DNA from: Terebella lapidaria
Taxonomy: Eukaryota; Annelida; Polychaeta; Terebellida; Terebellidae
DNA length: 64,000 nucleotides
Direction: 5' to 3'
Assembly: GCA_949152475.1 (NCBI GenBank)
Contig: OX424568.1
Location: 25,333,667 to 25,397,666, forward strand
A model generated the notes under the pieces. The model had not been told where the DNA came from. It saw only the letters and a program-made list of their open reading frames with translations, and searched no databases. Both the position numbers and the translations under genes were made by a program. This document shows, in pieces, positions 32,770-44,026 of this stretch (position 1 is the first letter of the stretch; each line of letters starts with the position of its first letter).

Positions 32770-33639
32770 AAAGTCAACGTCAGTACTATCCGTGCAGGGT
32801 GTCAGCCAAAGTTGGACGAATACTACTCCGCATCTACCGTCTCCGTAGAAGAGGCACTACGTTCCCCACAAAAGAGGAGACTCACCCTGAGCGGTAAAAT
32901 TACCAAAGAATGTGAATCATTGTCCACTGTCAACATTCAGCCAATGACACAAAATCAAGTTTCTAATGCAAAATTTTTTGTTGAATAGAAAAATTGCAGT
33001 GCGATGGGGGTCCCACCGAAAAGCACCATAAAATAACACAGCTCAACATGGCCTGCTAACAAAAACTGGGAAAATTTATTGCAACACATATCAATGTGTC
33101 CATGTATGCCATTCAAGACAACACTAGTTTTACACGACTGACATGTATAGGATGTTAAGTTGACTATTTTTTGCATTGATGTTATATCTGAAAAAATAAA
33201 TAATGAATATATAAACTAGTTTTATGAGTAAGTCATAGCATCGCCTTCATAAATGTTCTAACCATGACAGGCACATATTGCGGCTGTCGAAATCACCTCC
33301 ACGTCATCCTGAGCCTGATAACTTTGACTCTTCTGATTCTGAAAATAGCACACAACGTCGACGATCGTCAGACGCTGAACGAACCAGAAAGTTGCGGGAG
33401 AAGAAACTAAGTTTGCCTGATGCGGAGGAGTTAGTGTTCAAACTGTTGGACGTTTCAATTATAAATGAGCTTGTGCCGAAAAAGCCGAAATTTTCATCAA
33501 ACATAGGGCCGAGGGCCCTGTAGCTCATCGGCAGACGACCAGAATATTCCATCAAACTGATATAGATAGGTGTATGTGGTGAATAGATCTCATTATCATG
33601 TACATGACCATAATGTTCATCATAAAATACTAAGCTCTA
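32770..33639 (+). other. Unrecognised open frames upstream of the Crypton-like gene
   Basis: Open stretches at 32770-32985 and 33278-33523 encode Ser/Lys/Arg-rich, charged sequence (for example RRSSDAERTRKLREKKLSL). They may be early exons of the gene that follows, but I could not join them. Confidence 0.3.
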
Positions 33640-34752
33640 TCCTCAAGTTGTGTCGCTATGACAGTGAAAACGAAGTTAGGTCAGACGAAAGCAGCTACCA
33701 TCTTGGTGACAAGTTACAAACACAAGGTAGACGGACACCAAGAAAACGAATCAAATGCATGAGGTCTGCCAAAAGAGATCAAGTATGTTCCGGCAGAGAA
33801 AGTGAAAACGAGGGAGGATCAGATGAAAGCAGGTGCCATCCTAGTGACGATGCTGACGAAGTTCTTCGGATCCAGAGAACTACCTTGAAAAGATCCCAAA
33901 ACGTGTGACAAGCTGCGGGAAAATGTGAAAAGAACGAATCCTTCCGAGTCTCCTATACAAGATGAGGTGGTTGAAAATTCTTTGGATAGTGATGGGAGCA
34001 TTGCCATGCCAGTATACAGTGCATTAAGGAAGTCCACAAACCCAGAGACTGATTGTGAAGATGATATCTGTGAAGATGAAGTGCTCCGAGACAGAACAAT
34101 GAACAATATCTACATAAAAGAATTGACAAATCATACACCACTAAGAAGGGAGACCCGAAGAGGTTACAGAAATCCAGAGAGCTGAGAAAAGTGTACGAAA
34201 GCAACTGCTGACCTTGCTTCATGACAAGTCCAACCACGAAATGAACATGATACCAATCAATAAGAAGAAGGGAGAAATTATCCTGAACCGACGGCCAACT
34301 AAGGAGTTCCAACTTAAAAGATACGGACCATGCTCTGTGTGTATGGCCTGGGTTCTGAGGCGCCTGTTGTGGAAGCATCAACGTGTGTGCGTAGCTAAGC
34401 CAACACGTCTACAAACAACCGCCGCTTTGATCACGAAGTCCGACACGCTAGCTGGTAGGTTGACCACCGTTGTTAGCAAAAAACTGAAGAACGAAGTATG
34501 CTCGAATATGCATAATGATGAAGATGCATTGATAATCCTACTTGGTAATCAATGGATGGAAAAGAATATCGGAAACCGTTTGAAGAGAGGGAAATATACT
34601 GCACAGGTGATGCGAGTGGTATCACGCCTGCTATTGAACTTTTAAAATTGAAGCCCTTAAAAAGCTCTGGAAGTGTGTCTGACTACCTGAAACCACAACA
34701 ATTTGATGTTATAGTGAAGGCAACACTGTTGACAGCCCTTCCCTTACGGTGA
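33640..34752 (+). pseudogene. Crypton-like (tyrosine recombinase-type) protein, N-terminal part
   Basis: A charged, Ser/Asp-rich region (33640-34185, in two frames) is followed by EIILNRRPTKEFQLKRYGPC, SVCMAWVLRRLLWKHQRVC and ALIILLGNQWMEKNIGN, then in another frame LKLKPLKSSGSVSDYLKPQQ. The Cys-x2-Cys ... His-x4-Cys finger followed by an L-x-GN/ES-helix and a SDYL-P-x-FD helix matches N-terminal regions of metazoan Crypton-like proteins whose C-terminal half is a tyrosine recombinase. The recombinase core is absent here. At least two frame changes are needed (near 33910 and near 34635), so this copy is broken. A possible recombinase-domain exon of the same family lies at 57272-57384. Confidence 0.5.
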
Positions 34753-35168
34753 TATTAGCCCTCCTATGAAGGCTACCAAGGCATACTTTGACTACTATGG
34801 CAGTGAATATCCGAAATGCCTTCTAACCTATTACATCTAGTTGCTATTTATATAACACTTGGCAACATCCCCAGGGGTGTGGAGTGGTAGTTGAATATTG
34901 TTTTTTTTTCATACTAATTTACTAAAGCTCGGAACCTGCGCACGGCCCTGTCTGGAAATGTGCATGAGGTCCACGCCCGGAGGAGTGCACAGATTCCGCT
35001 TGGAGGAATGGACAGGTTCAAGTCTGGAAGAGGAAACATGCTGATGTATGCTTACAATGCATACTTATGGTGTATTGCGTTATTATGCATCACAATATCT
35101 GCTGACATTATAATACATGTGTACCTTTAAATATATATCCACCTTTGGCTAACATAAATAGTAAAAAA
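34753..35168. other. Non-coding stretch
   Basis: No gene or repeat recognised. Confidence 0.5.
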
Positions 35169-36623
35169 TTAGGCCAAGGGCCAAAGATAGGTTACCGGAC
35201 AATGTTTAATATTTTAGGTATTAGCCAGGTCACTGGTTGAATTCAAGGTCAAGAGAATATTCAGCATATATAACATTAAGCATATATCATGTCCACAGTT
35301 GATTGCTAAGCTGTAAGTTCAATAATCAGAGAGAGATTAGCAATTTTATGCTGTAGCCATGAAAATGAAGGGGCAAAGGTCAAATTCAAGGTCATCAAAA
35401 TATTCAGTGTATATCATTTTCTATATCATGTATATCATGTCCACAATTGATTCCCAAGCCATACAGTCAATAGAGGAGCAAGATATGAGCCAGTTTGTCC
35501 TTGGACCTTAGAAATGAGGTCAGAGGTCAAATTCAAGGTCACGAGAATATTCAGCATATATCATTTCCTATATGTCCACAATTGATTCCTAAGCTGTAAA
35601 ATCGATAATAAGTGAGATATTAGCCATTTTGTCCTGTGACCTTGAAAATGAGGTCAAAGGTCAAATTCAAGGTCATGACAATAATCTGCATATATCATTT
35701 CCTATATGTTCATAATTGATTGCTAAGCTGTAAAGTCGATAACAAGCGAGATATTAGCCATTTTGTCCTGTGACCTTGAAAATGAGGTCGAAGGTCAAAT
35801 TCAAGGTCATCAGAATATTCAGCATATATCATTTCCTATATGTCCACAATTGATTCCTAAGCTGTAGAGTCGATAATAAGCGAGATATAAGCCATTTTGT
35901 GCTCTGACCTTGAAACTGAGGTCAGAAGTCAAATTCAAGGTCACGAGAATATTCAGAATATATCATTTCCTATATGTCCACAATTGATTCCTAAGCTGTA
36001 GAGTCGATAATAAGCGAGATATAAGCCATTTTGTGCTCTGACCTTGAAAGTGAGGTCAGAGGTCAAATTCAAGGTCACGAGAATATTCAGCATATATCAT
36101 TTCCTATAGGTCCACAATTGACTCCTAGTCTCTAATCTCAATATCAAGTGAGATATTAGGCATAATGTGTCCCATTATAAAGCATAGGAGAATTTAACAT
36201 GGGAAAGTCCCATTTGAGCCGAGTTTGGGCCAAAATGGACCACTTCGAGCGATTCAAGCGCAACGAAATTTATAGACATCATAGGAGTACATATGAGGAG
36301 TGTTATTTATCAAAAAGAAAAAAAGTTACTGAACAGATTTTGAGAAAATGGCCGCCAAAGTCCAAAATCAGGCATTTTTCGTCGAAAACGGCCGCCATTT
36401 TGAAAAAAATGCGAAAATCAAAAAACTAAAAAATACCTCCTTCTTGAATTATGTTTAAGTATTTTCGTGCAAAATTTCAGAAATATTCGCCTGTAAACAA
36501 AAAAGATAAAAATGTGGACGACGACGACGACGGACGACGACGGACGCCGACAGACGACGGACGACGGACGACGGACGCAACGCCATGCCAATAGGTTATC
36601 GGACCATAGGTCCGGTAACCTAA
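35169..36623 (+). mobile_element. Helentron-derived (HINE / pearl-like) element, copy 1
   Basis: The left end TTAGGCCAAGGGCC folds as a small hairpin and is followed by AGATAGGTTACCGGACA. Then come about seven tandem cores of 132-148 bp, each with GAGGTCA-AGGTCAAATTCAAGGTCA (split motif), ATATTCAGCATATATCATTT and CACAATTGATTCCTAAGCTG. A unique segment (36190-36500) and a GACGGACG microsatellite (36513-36577) follow. The right end is a hairpin CGGACC-ATA-GGTCCG, then GTAAC, then CTAA. Tandem core, ACGG microsatellite and hairpin with CTRR match the bivalve pearl elements, which are classed with Helentron-associated elements such as DINE-1. It is nonautonomous, with no ORF. Confidence 0.75.
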
Positions 36624-37289
36624 AATCAGGTGGTCCCACAAGGCTATTTTGTCATTACTATGCATTGTATTGCTGATAACATGGATAAAGTGTGACAAAA
36701 TACTAGTATACCACACTGATAACATGTGATCTGTCACTGTTGTGGGATACAGGGATGGGGCATTAGGGGGAAACACCCACGTGGTCGACAACAACTGGAG
36801 AACGTTAGTTATTATCGACAGATGAATGGCAGTTAAATAGTTGTACTGATTTCCACTTCCAGAAGTACAGCTTGTATCCTCCACAAATTGGTTGATGTCA
36901 AGGTCTGGTGGCAGAGAAACTGAGAAAGACGCAAAACAGATTTCCACCATGGTCAACCCTGTCATGTCTGCTGTTGATCGTAACCGCAGTCGCAGATTCG
37001 GGTAATGCCTTTCCCTGATAGAGGAAGAATTCATCGAGAAATACGAGCATCATTACCAGGCTTCAACTTTGAAGAATCATCTCCTTAATGTCAAGAAATA
37101 TGGAGACTTTGTAACACTGACTGGGCTATCAGACATCACCAAGGAAGAACAGTCCAAGTTCGAAAAACAAATCCAGCTGTGGAACACTTCCCCCCCCCCC
37201 CCCCCCAATAACGTTGAAAATGAAAGTGTGACCCCCCCCCCCCCCCCCCAGTTTTTACCCAACCCCCCACCTGATAAATAATGACCGGC
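36624..37289. other. Unassigned stretch with open frames
   Basis: A plus frame around 37030-37180 encodes TLKNHLLNVKKYGDFVTL and SDITKEEQSKFEKQIQLWN, protein-like in composition but not identified. It runs into two C-homopolymers (37191 and 37232). A minus frame over 36641-37034 is also open but shows no domain. Confidence 0.3.
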
Positions 37290-37540
37290 CCCTCACTCAG
37301 GGTTACCTGCTCCGTAGGGAGGAGGCCCCTGTGTGTGTGCCCTGTCGAGAGTGGCTGACGGTTGAACATGTCCTGGTACATTGTCAAGATTTGGCTGACA
37401 CTCGTCGCATGTTCTACGAGTGTCAGTCAATACATGATGTTTTTAACGATATTAATATTTATAAAATCCTCAATTTCCTTCGGGAGATTGGGGTAAATTT
37501 CTATTTTTAGACAAATAAATTCTAGTCAACGCCTTTGAGT
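37290..37540 (+). pseudogene. LINE 3'-end fragment (I/Jockey-like ORF2 C-terminus)
   Basis: The frame gives CVPCREWLTVEHVLVHCQDL, RRMFYECQSIHDVF and YKILNFLREIGV before a TAG. This is the Cys/His knuckle (C-x2-C-x7-8-H-x4-C) and C-terminal helix of I-type LINE ORF2 proteins. Only this tail is present. Confidence 0.7.
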
Positions 37541-37548
37541 CTAGATCT

Positions 37549-40039
37549 AGAAGTTCGCTGTGCGGAGCAAAACCTGCAAGACATGTGAGATGGCAAAACA
37601 GAAGAAGATACCGGCCAAAATTCACAAATGTTACCGAAACTGGGGAGGTAGTGCCAAAGGGATGGAACCAGACATGGCTGTGGATATGGTCAAGACCTTG
37701 TATTCTTCAGGCTTCAAAGTAAATGAAAGTTATATTAATTTTATGACAAGTGAATTGCAGTTGAATAGCATTTCAGATTGAAATTTCATTGTCCATACAT
37801 GCAAGCACACTATCATATGTACACATTGAACTGAAATTGCATCAATTTATTGATTTCTCATGAATATTTTCAGGTATCGGGTGTGGTTATGGATGATGAT
37901 ACAACTACCATTCATCGTCTCCGGTCACAGGTTGACAGCAGCATACAGAAGTTCAGTGACCGTAACCATGTTGTCAAGTCCTTTACATCAGAATTGTACA
38001 GTTTACAGAAGAAACACAAGGGATTGCGGTACAACATCATTTCCTACTTGAAACGCCTGTTTGTAATGGCAGTCAGCCAGTGCAAGCAGAAACCAGATGA
38101 ACTGAAGAAGCGTCTGGAAGCAGTGATTCCACATGCTTTCGGAGACCACACTTCTTGCGATGCAGTTTGGTGCAAAGCCCTTGCCCTGGATGATCCTGGA
38201 GCGTACTTGTACAAGATGCTTCCAAGACAGAAGCCATTATCTGATGCACAACTCAAGTCTGATCTGCTTACCGTCTTTGGAAAGTACAAGTCACAAACCG
38301 AGAAACTCTCATGTCTTCTCTCATCGCAGGTGGGTACATGTAACTATCTTTTTCCTCATTGTAAAAGTGCAAGTTTACCATGCTGCTGTTAGTGAATGTC
38401 TGTTTCATGGTATATGATTCATGTACATCACCCTATTTTTGTATTCATATCTGCGTATAAAACCATTTCAGAGCAATGAAAGTTTGAACAGCTCCATATC
38501 CAGGAAGGCACCAAAGGCAGTACACTACAGTAGCTCGGGTGCACTGCATTATCGTATGAGTGCTGCAGTGGCAGAGAAAAACCAAGGATCATCATATGTT
38601 GTCAAGGTGAAACTACCTTTGAATTTGCAATGCTGAAAATGGAATCCTGGAAGTACTGACATTTGTTTGGAATATTTCCATAACATGAGTGTTAATGAAA
38701 TTGATATCAATATTTTGTATGTACAGACAAGTGAGCAGCTGGGTTTATCCCCTGGAGCACGCACCCGTCTTGAATCCTTCAAGTTAGACAAACAGCGAAA
38801 GTCACACCAGGAGCTCACACAAACAGTCAGGTACAAGCGACGGAGGCGGGAGCTGAAAGAGAGGCGCAGTACGGCCTCATCTGAGCTTAGAGAGGGAGTG
38901 ACATATGAGAGTGGGGTAGACCTAACAGCTGATGGAGCCCCTCCTGATCCTTCACATATCCTGGAGATACCTGAAGCACCTGTTTGTCGCCCTGTCACAG
39001 CAGAATGTACAGTTCTGTTTTTTGACTTGGAAACCACTGGTTTCGGTATGATCGTTTATCTGCATTAAAAATAACATTTAAATAAGATATTATAACCAGT
39101 ATGATGAAGTATATAGGTATACTAGTATGATGAATTGAATACTAATGAAACGAAGTGCCCCAAGACATTCATGGGCCTTGACATCTAGTTTGATACTTTG
39201 TATCTGATATTATTTGTGTACATGTATCTCCATCAATTTAAAAATATATTAATTTTTTTTTATACATATCAGGCCACCAATGTGACATCACACAGATTTC
39301 GGCTGTCCAAGGTGACCGATGCTTCAATCAGTACGTGCTTCCGATGAAGCCGATCACCAGGGAAGCAACAAATGCGACAGGATTATCAGTGGAGGAAGGT
39401 GAACTCCTGCACCATGGCAAACCAGTGAACGCCACAACTGACTTTGATGCTCTGTCCAAATTCATCGACTTCCTGTCAACATTTCCAGACAGATGTGTCC
39501 TCCTTGCCCATAACTGTAAATCCTTTGACGCAGTCATTGTGGTTCAGCATTTGCTGCAACATAATATGTTCTCAGCTTTTGTAGAGGCATGTGAAGGGTT
39601 TGCTGACAGCAAGTTGATGTTTCAACAGTTGTATCCAGAAAGTAAAGAAGAAAAGAAAAGCTTCAAACAAGTAGATCTTTGTACTGATATCATCAACTAC
39701 TCCTATGATGCACACGACTCACTTGAAGATGTGAGAGCACTAGAGAAGTTATGTAAACACATTCAGAGATCACAGATTCTCCAACATTCCTTCACTGCAT
39801 GTTATGTGAAACAGTCATTGGTGTATTCCAGGCAGAAGCAAAGAAATGTGCAATGTTTCAGTACCATGGTCAGTGATAAAGTGATGAGCAAAGCCACTGC
39901 TGGCAAGATAGCTGCATCTGGTCTCACCCTGGAACACTTGAAGCTCGCACACAGTCGCGACCAAGAGTGTGGTGTACACAGTGTCAAGTCAACGGAAAAC
40001 CAAGAGTTACAGCTAATAAGCGTGTTACTGACAAAATAA
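37549..40039 (+). CDS. Mutator-like transposase C-terminal region fused to a DEDDh exonuclease, five exons
   Basis: Exons 37549-37718, 37874-38329, 38472-38606, 38727-39045 and 39273-40039 (stop) all have GT/AG ends and join in phase (0, 0, 0, 1). Exon 1 has a zinc-like CKTCEMAKQ, HKCYRNWGG and SAKGMEPDMAVDMVK. Exon 2 has VVMDDDTTTIHRLRS, which carries an Asp of the DDE core, and SDRNHVVKSFTSELY. Both are typical of metazoan Mutator-like transposase domains. Exons 4-5 form a DnaQ-type 3'-5' exonuclease: ExoI FFDLETTG, ExoII LLAHNCKSFDAV, ExoIII AHDSLEDVRALEKL. All four acidic residues and the His are present. The N-terminal transposase part with the first catalytic Asp is missing; a LINE fragment ends just upstream. 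The exonuclease could act on DNA ends; PML-I carries a related domain. Confidence 0.8.
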
Positions 40040-40102
40040 ACAGCAGCCTAACAAGAATTTCATAAGTGAGTGTCGTCATGTTGATGATTGAACGATGTGT
40101 TT

Positions 40103-40773
40103 CTAGGTTATTGTACCTTTGATCTAATAACCTATTTGCATGGTGTTGCGTCTGGCCTCCGTCTGTCAATCCGTACCTACGAAAGCATACGTGTGCATGG
40201 AATTTCTATTCCATTGCCCTTATGTTCCTCTGTGATGTGTATAAGTTTGGGGGTTTTTTGGCCCAAATCGCTTTACTATCCATTTTCTGTCATTTCCAGG
40301 GTAAATTTTTCACTATGAAAAAATAATATGACTTATGAAAATTTCTCTATTCATAATGAGTGCTGCCACAAATGTACTCATAGACTGCCCAGATTTACAT
40401 CTACAGATGAACTGATTGTGAATAGAGCTTATATTTGCATTATGAACATCAAGGAAGATGTTCAATGACCTTCAACTTGACATCTGATGAAAGTGATTGC
40501 TAAATATGTCTGACTTGGAATGCTCAAATTTGCCTCAGCGTCCTAAACGTTTACACATATAGATTTCTTTGTATTATGAACATATAGAGATTTAAATGCC
40601 GCAAATGTACATGAAATGGTGACATTCAAGCTCACACAGATGACCTTGATTGGTTATTTTCATATGTTCACACAGTTTACCTTGATTGGTGAATCTTGAT
40701 TCTCGAGGTCATTTGTTACTTGGCAAAACAAAAACCAAAATTGTCTGGTAACCTATCTTAACCCTTGGACTAA
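40103..40773 (-). mobile_element. HINE / pearl-like element, copy 2, inverted
   Basis: Read on minus it starts TTAGTCCAAGGGTTAAGATA, contains fragments of the AGGTCA-type cores, and ends with GCGTCC-like sequence, a hairpin remnant (TTATTAGATC..GGTACAATAA) and CTAG. It shares both ends with the copy at 35.2 kb but has decayed cores and almost no microsatellite. Confidence 0.65.
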
Positions 40774-41319
40774 TTTTTTTGGAAACTTGGTGAGCAGTTT
40801 TGAGATTTTTGTTTCGAAACATGCTAATTTGTGCCCTTGATATTGTTTTTGGAGATGGAATGACTTCAATTGACCTATCTCAGATTCCCCTAAAAATTGT
40901 CCGAGTTTCACAAATTACATCAGAAAACTTCTCTTTGGCCAATAGTAACGTTTTGCAGAATACGTTGAAAATGACGTAAATAGACTCGGACAAACTGGAT
41001 TTGGGATAGGTTAAATTGCACAAAAGACCCAAAATCTAGGCTGAAATGAGTTTTTGGCGATTTCCCTGAAAACTACTTTATCCGTTTTGTGATTTTTGAA
41101 AGCCTGCCATGCCATTAGGGTTCCTTGAAATGGTGTATGAAGTATTGATTTCTATGAATAGCTCGAAAGACTCGATATGTGATCCCAAAAGGCCTGATTT
41201 GCAAAAATTGCCTTATTAGGTGAAAACGCTTGTACATAGGGCTTAGGTTTTCAGTATAGGCATATACCGGTAGGCAGTAATATATGGCACAATAATTGTG
41301 TAAAGTTATTGACTGTCGT
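40774..41319. other. Non-coding stretch
   Basis: No gene or repeat recognised. Confidence 0.5.
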
Positions 41320-42545
41320 CCGCTCTTCGGGATCCTCGAGGATAGTCCTCTCACCACGAGTCCTTGCGGACGCGCATCCGATATTCCGGATCCTTGCGGC
41401 GGTGCCGCTCACCGGAGGTCACTGCGGACACGGTAACCACTCTAACATTTACGGTAACCAGGTAACAGCCCACCGGACACGCCCAGGCCTACGGACACCG
41501 TTCAGAAACTAGTTCATCACCACGGTGTTAGCTGTAGAGGCCTGGCGAGCCGCGGTCTGCCTCGGGGACGGAACCCCGTACAGCCCAACGAGCTAGCCAG
41601 AGCCTACGTCACACCGTCCCGGGAAAGGAGAGAACTGGCGATCCACAGGGCTTGCGCCCCCGAGTCAGCAACTCGTCTCTCCCAGCCCGGGCCCCCTATG
41701 GAAATTGTCCCCAGGGCCCCAAGGGGCCTCTACTCGTGACTCGGAACCTCAAAGCTCATGGCGAGCTCCGAGTGCATCCTCGCCACTCGATCGTGAACAA
41801 TCTCCTCGATTAAGTCGCTTCCAGTGTATATATAATACACCAGAAACTAGAGGCTGCACGCGAATCGTAATCAAACCATTGTTATAGTTTACTGGATAAC
41901 GTAAATTACAATGCGTCGCCGTAGCAACGCCCGCTCGAACGGAGCGTGTCAAAACAAGGCCAAGACAGAAAAGGCCACACAAATGGCATGTAGTTTTACA
42001 ATCACCTGCCGCGATCTTAGGGCAAAATCGCCACATTACCCCCTTCTTACAATGTTGGTCCCCAACATGCTCCGCCTGCGCCCAAAGCCTGCCGAAACAC
42101 GACGAGGGCATCGCATGACGGACCGAAGGAAGCAAGGTGAACGGTACCCAGAAGTCACGGCACAAAATACTACAACTTTAACAGTCCCTTTTGGAAGAAT
42201 GGGGAACTACCCCCGGACTTACGGAGTAAACTATAACGCGCTTTGGAATTTTGAATAAACCCTCATAAACAAGCTAAAATTTTGACCGAGGTGGTCCAAA
42301 ACCGTGTGGTGACCTTGGAAGGTCATCCGCCGAAAGGGACGGTGTGTCGAGTCTTTGGAATATCTTTAAGGTTAACTTTAAATTTAGAAATTTTGTAAAA
42401 CGACACACCAGGTGATCAAAAGTGGTAGTACCTCTAAAAGGTGTTGCCAGCCGCCCTCAGGTCCGCAGAGCGGATCTGAGGCAGGGCGGAGCCGCGGGAG
42501 CGACTCCGGCGCGCCGCCGCGCAAGTGCGGCGACGAGGCTAGCAC
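41320..42545. other. GC-rich block of unknown origin
   Basis: Base composition changes sharply here to GC-rich. No protein motif is recognised on either strand. A TATA-like GTATATATAATACACC lies at 41827. Its position beside the coiled-coil ORF suggests untranslated or terminal sequence of a retroelement. Confidence 0.35.
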
Positions 42546-43324
42546 CTAGCCTTCCCCCTCTGTCATTGGCTCCTCGTCCGTGCCACCTGTCTTGGGGTTT
42601 GGCGGCGGAGACGGGTCCCTACGCTGCGGAAGCAGTGGAGCCGGCAGTGAGTAAGCCGGCTGCACGGGCGGACGAGGCAGGCCCGGTGGCGCTTGCAGGG
42701 GCTTCTGCGGGGAGCCCTGCAAACCGGGTCCTGACGGAGCCATGGCAACGGAGGCCGGTAGAGCTGTGGCGCCGAGATTTGCGATGGCGCCAAACATCTC
42801 TACCGTATCGCGGGTGCGCTGAGGACCGGCCGTGCGTTCTCCCCATACCTGGAGTAGGTATGGGTAGATGGCCAGCTCCAAAGCGGCATCCGCCCGCTGG
42901 AGAGCCGCCTGGTTCCGGGCGGACGACTCGAGGTCATCGACGCCCTGGAGTAGGCGACGCCCTGGAGTAGGCGAGTCCGTTTTTCTTGCAATTTGCTATT
43001 CTGTTCTGATTGGATATCACAAGCGCGCTTCAGAGCCGAATTTTCCTTTTTCAGGGAGAGGGCTTGATTTTCCAACAGGCTGACCTTCTGGTCAACGGTA
43101 GATTTCAAGGTGTTGATTGCCTTTGTATTTTGGTCAATGCCGGCTTTTAAATCTCGCATTTGTAGCAAAAGCTCATCGAGTTTTTCGGAGTCGGTTCTAG
43201 GAACAGTAATGTTTTCTTCAGCCATGTCAGATGTGTTCAGTTTGTAACGTTTATCTGCCGAGCGGTTATTTGGGGATGTTACACTATCTATACTACTATC
43301 CAACGATAAATGTCGTTTGGACAT
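42546..43324 (-). pseudogene. Coiled-coil ORF of a retroelement (ORF1- or gag-like), broken
   Basis: The minus frame starts MSKRHLSLDSSIDS, followed by a polar region, DSEKLDELLLQMRDLKAGI and a long heptad coiled coil ending NSKLQEKRTRLLQG. Helical and then Pro-rich sequence follows (LALYPYL-type helix, GLPRPPVQPAYS), ending EPMTEGEG. The layout resembles the first ORF of LINEs or DIRS-like elements. I cannot decide between them. It is broken, with at least one break, and the rest of the element is not found nearby. Confidence 0.5.
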
Positions 43325-43375
43325 TTGAACAAAGTTAGTAGGCCCAGATTGTTTGTGTGTGGTGAATAACAGCAA

Positions 43376-43995
43376 AAGCGCGCGTGAAGCTCAGCGTCAA
43401 ATTCAGTGCAGGTGAGTAGCGGGACTGGGCGAGACTGCTTGTACGTGTGATCGGGACTACTGGCCTCCAGCGTGGTCGGTGGCAACGTACAATGGCGATG
43501 TTCACTGGAGCGTGCATTTGTGGGGTCAGGAGATTCAAAAATATAATGTCAAATATTCCACTTACTATTCATTCAATTCCCATGTGTTACAGTCATTTGA
43601 GGTCTATGGTACTTCATATATGTTAGGATCCACTCTGGGTTGTCAATGCCTAATGTAATCACAATAAAATCATGATTTCATCCGCTCTCACTCGCTGTTG
43701 TCAGCTAGCCCATGGTGCCCCGAGTATGTATGTGCTATTTGTTTGTGCTCTTCCTTAAAATGCACAATTTGTTCCTTGCCTGAAAGCATCACGGCAATCT
43801 GCACATGACGAAAAACCATCCTTATTAATCTATTTCCACAATGCTTCATTGAGTAAATGATCACTTTCATGCTTACTCAAACACAAACTTACTCGGGTAA
43901 CCATAACCGTCTATGAATCCCTCGAAATACGTATTGATCACCCTGTTGTCTCCTCTTGACCATGATATCTGTGTTTTACTTTAGAAACTTTACTT

Positions 43996-44026
<31 letters not shown>

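Noticed and set aside
36477-37034. 185-codon minus ORF
   Set aside because: The C-terminal third runs through the GACGGACG microsatellite and repeat end; the rest shows no motif and no splice support.
42422-42970. 182-codon plus ORF in the GC-rich block
   Set aside because: It is the complement of the retroelement coiled-coil/Pro-rich ORF; Ala/Arg/Pro composition is a by-product of high GC.
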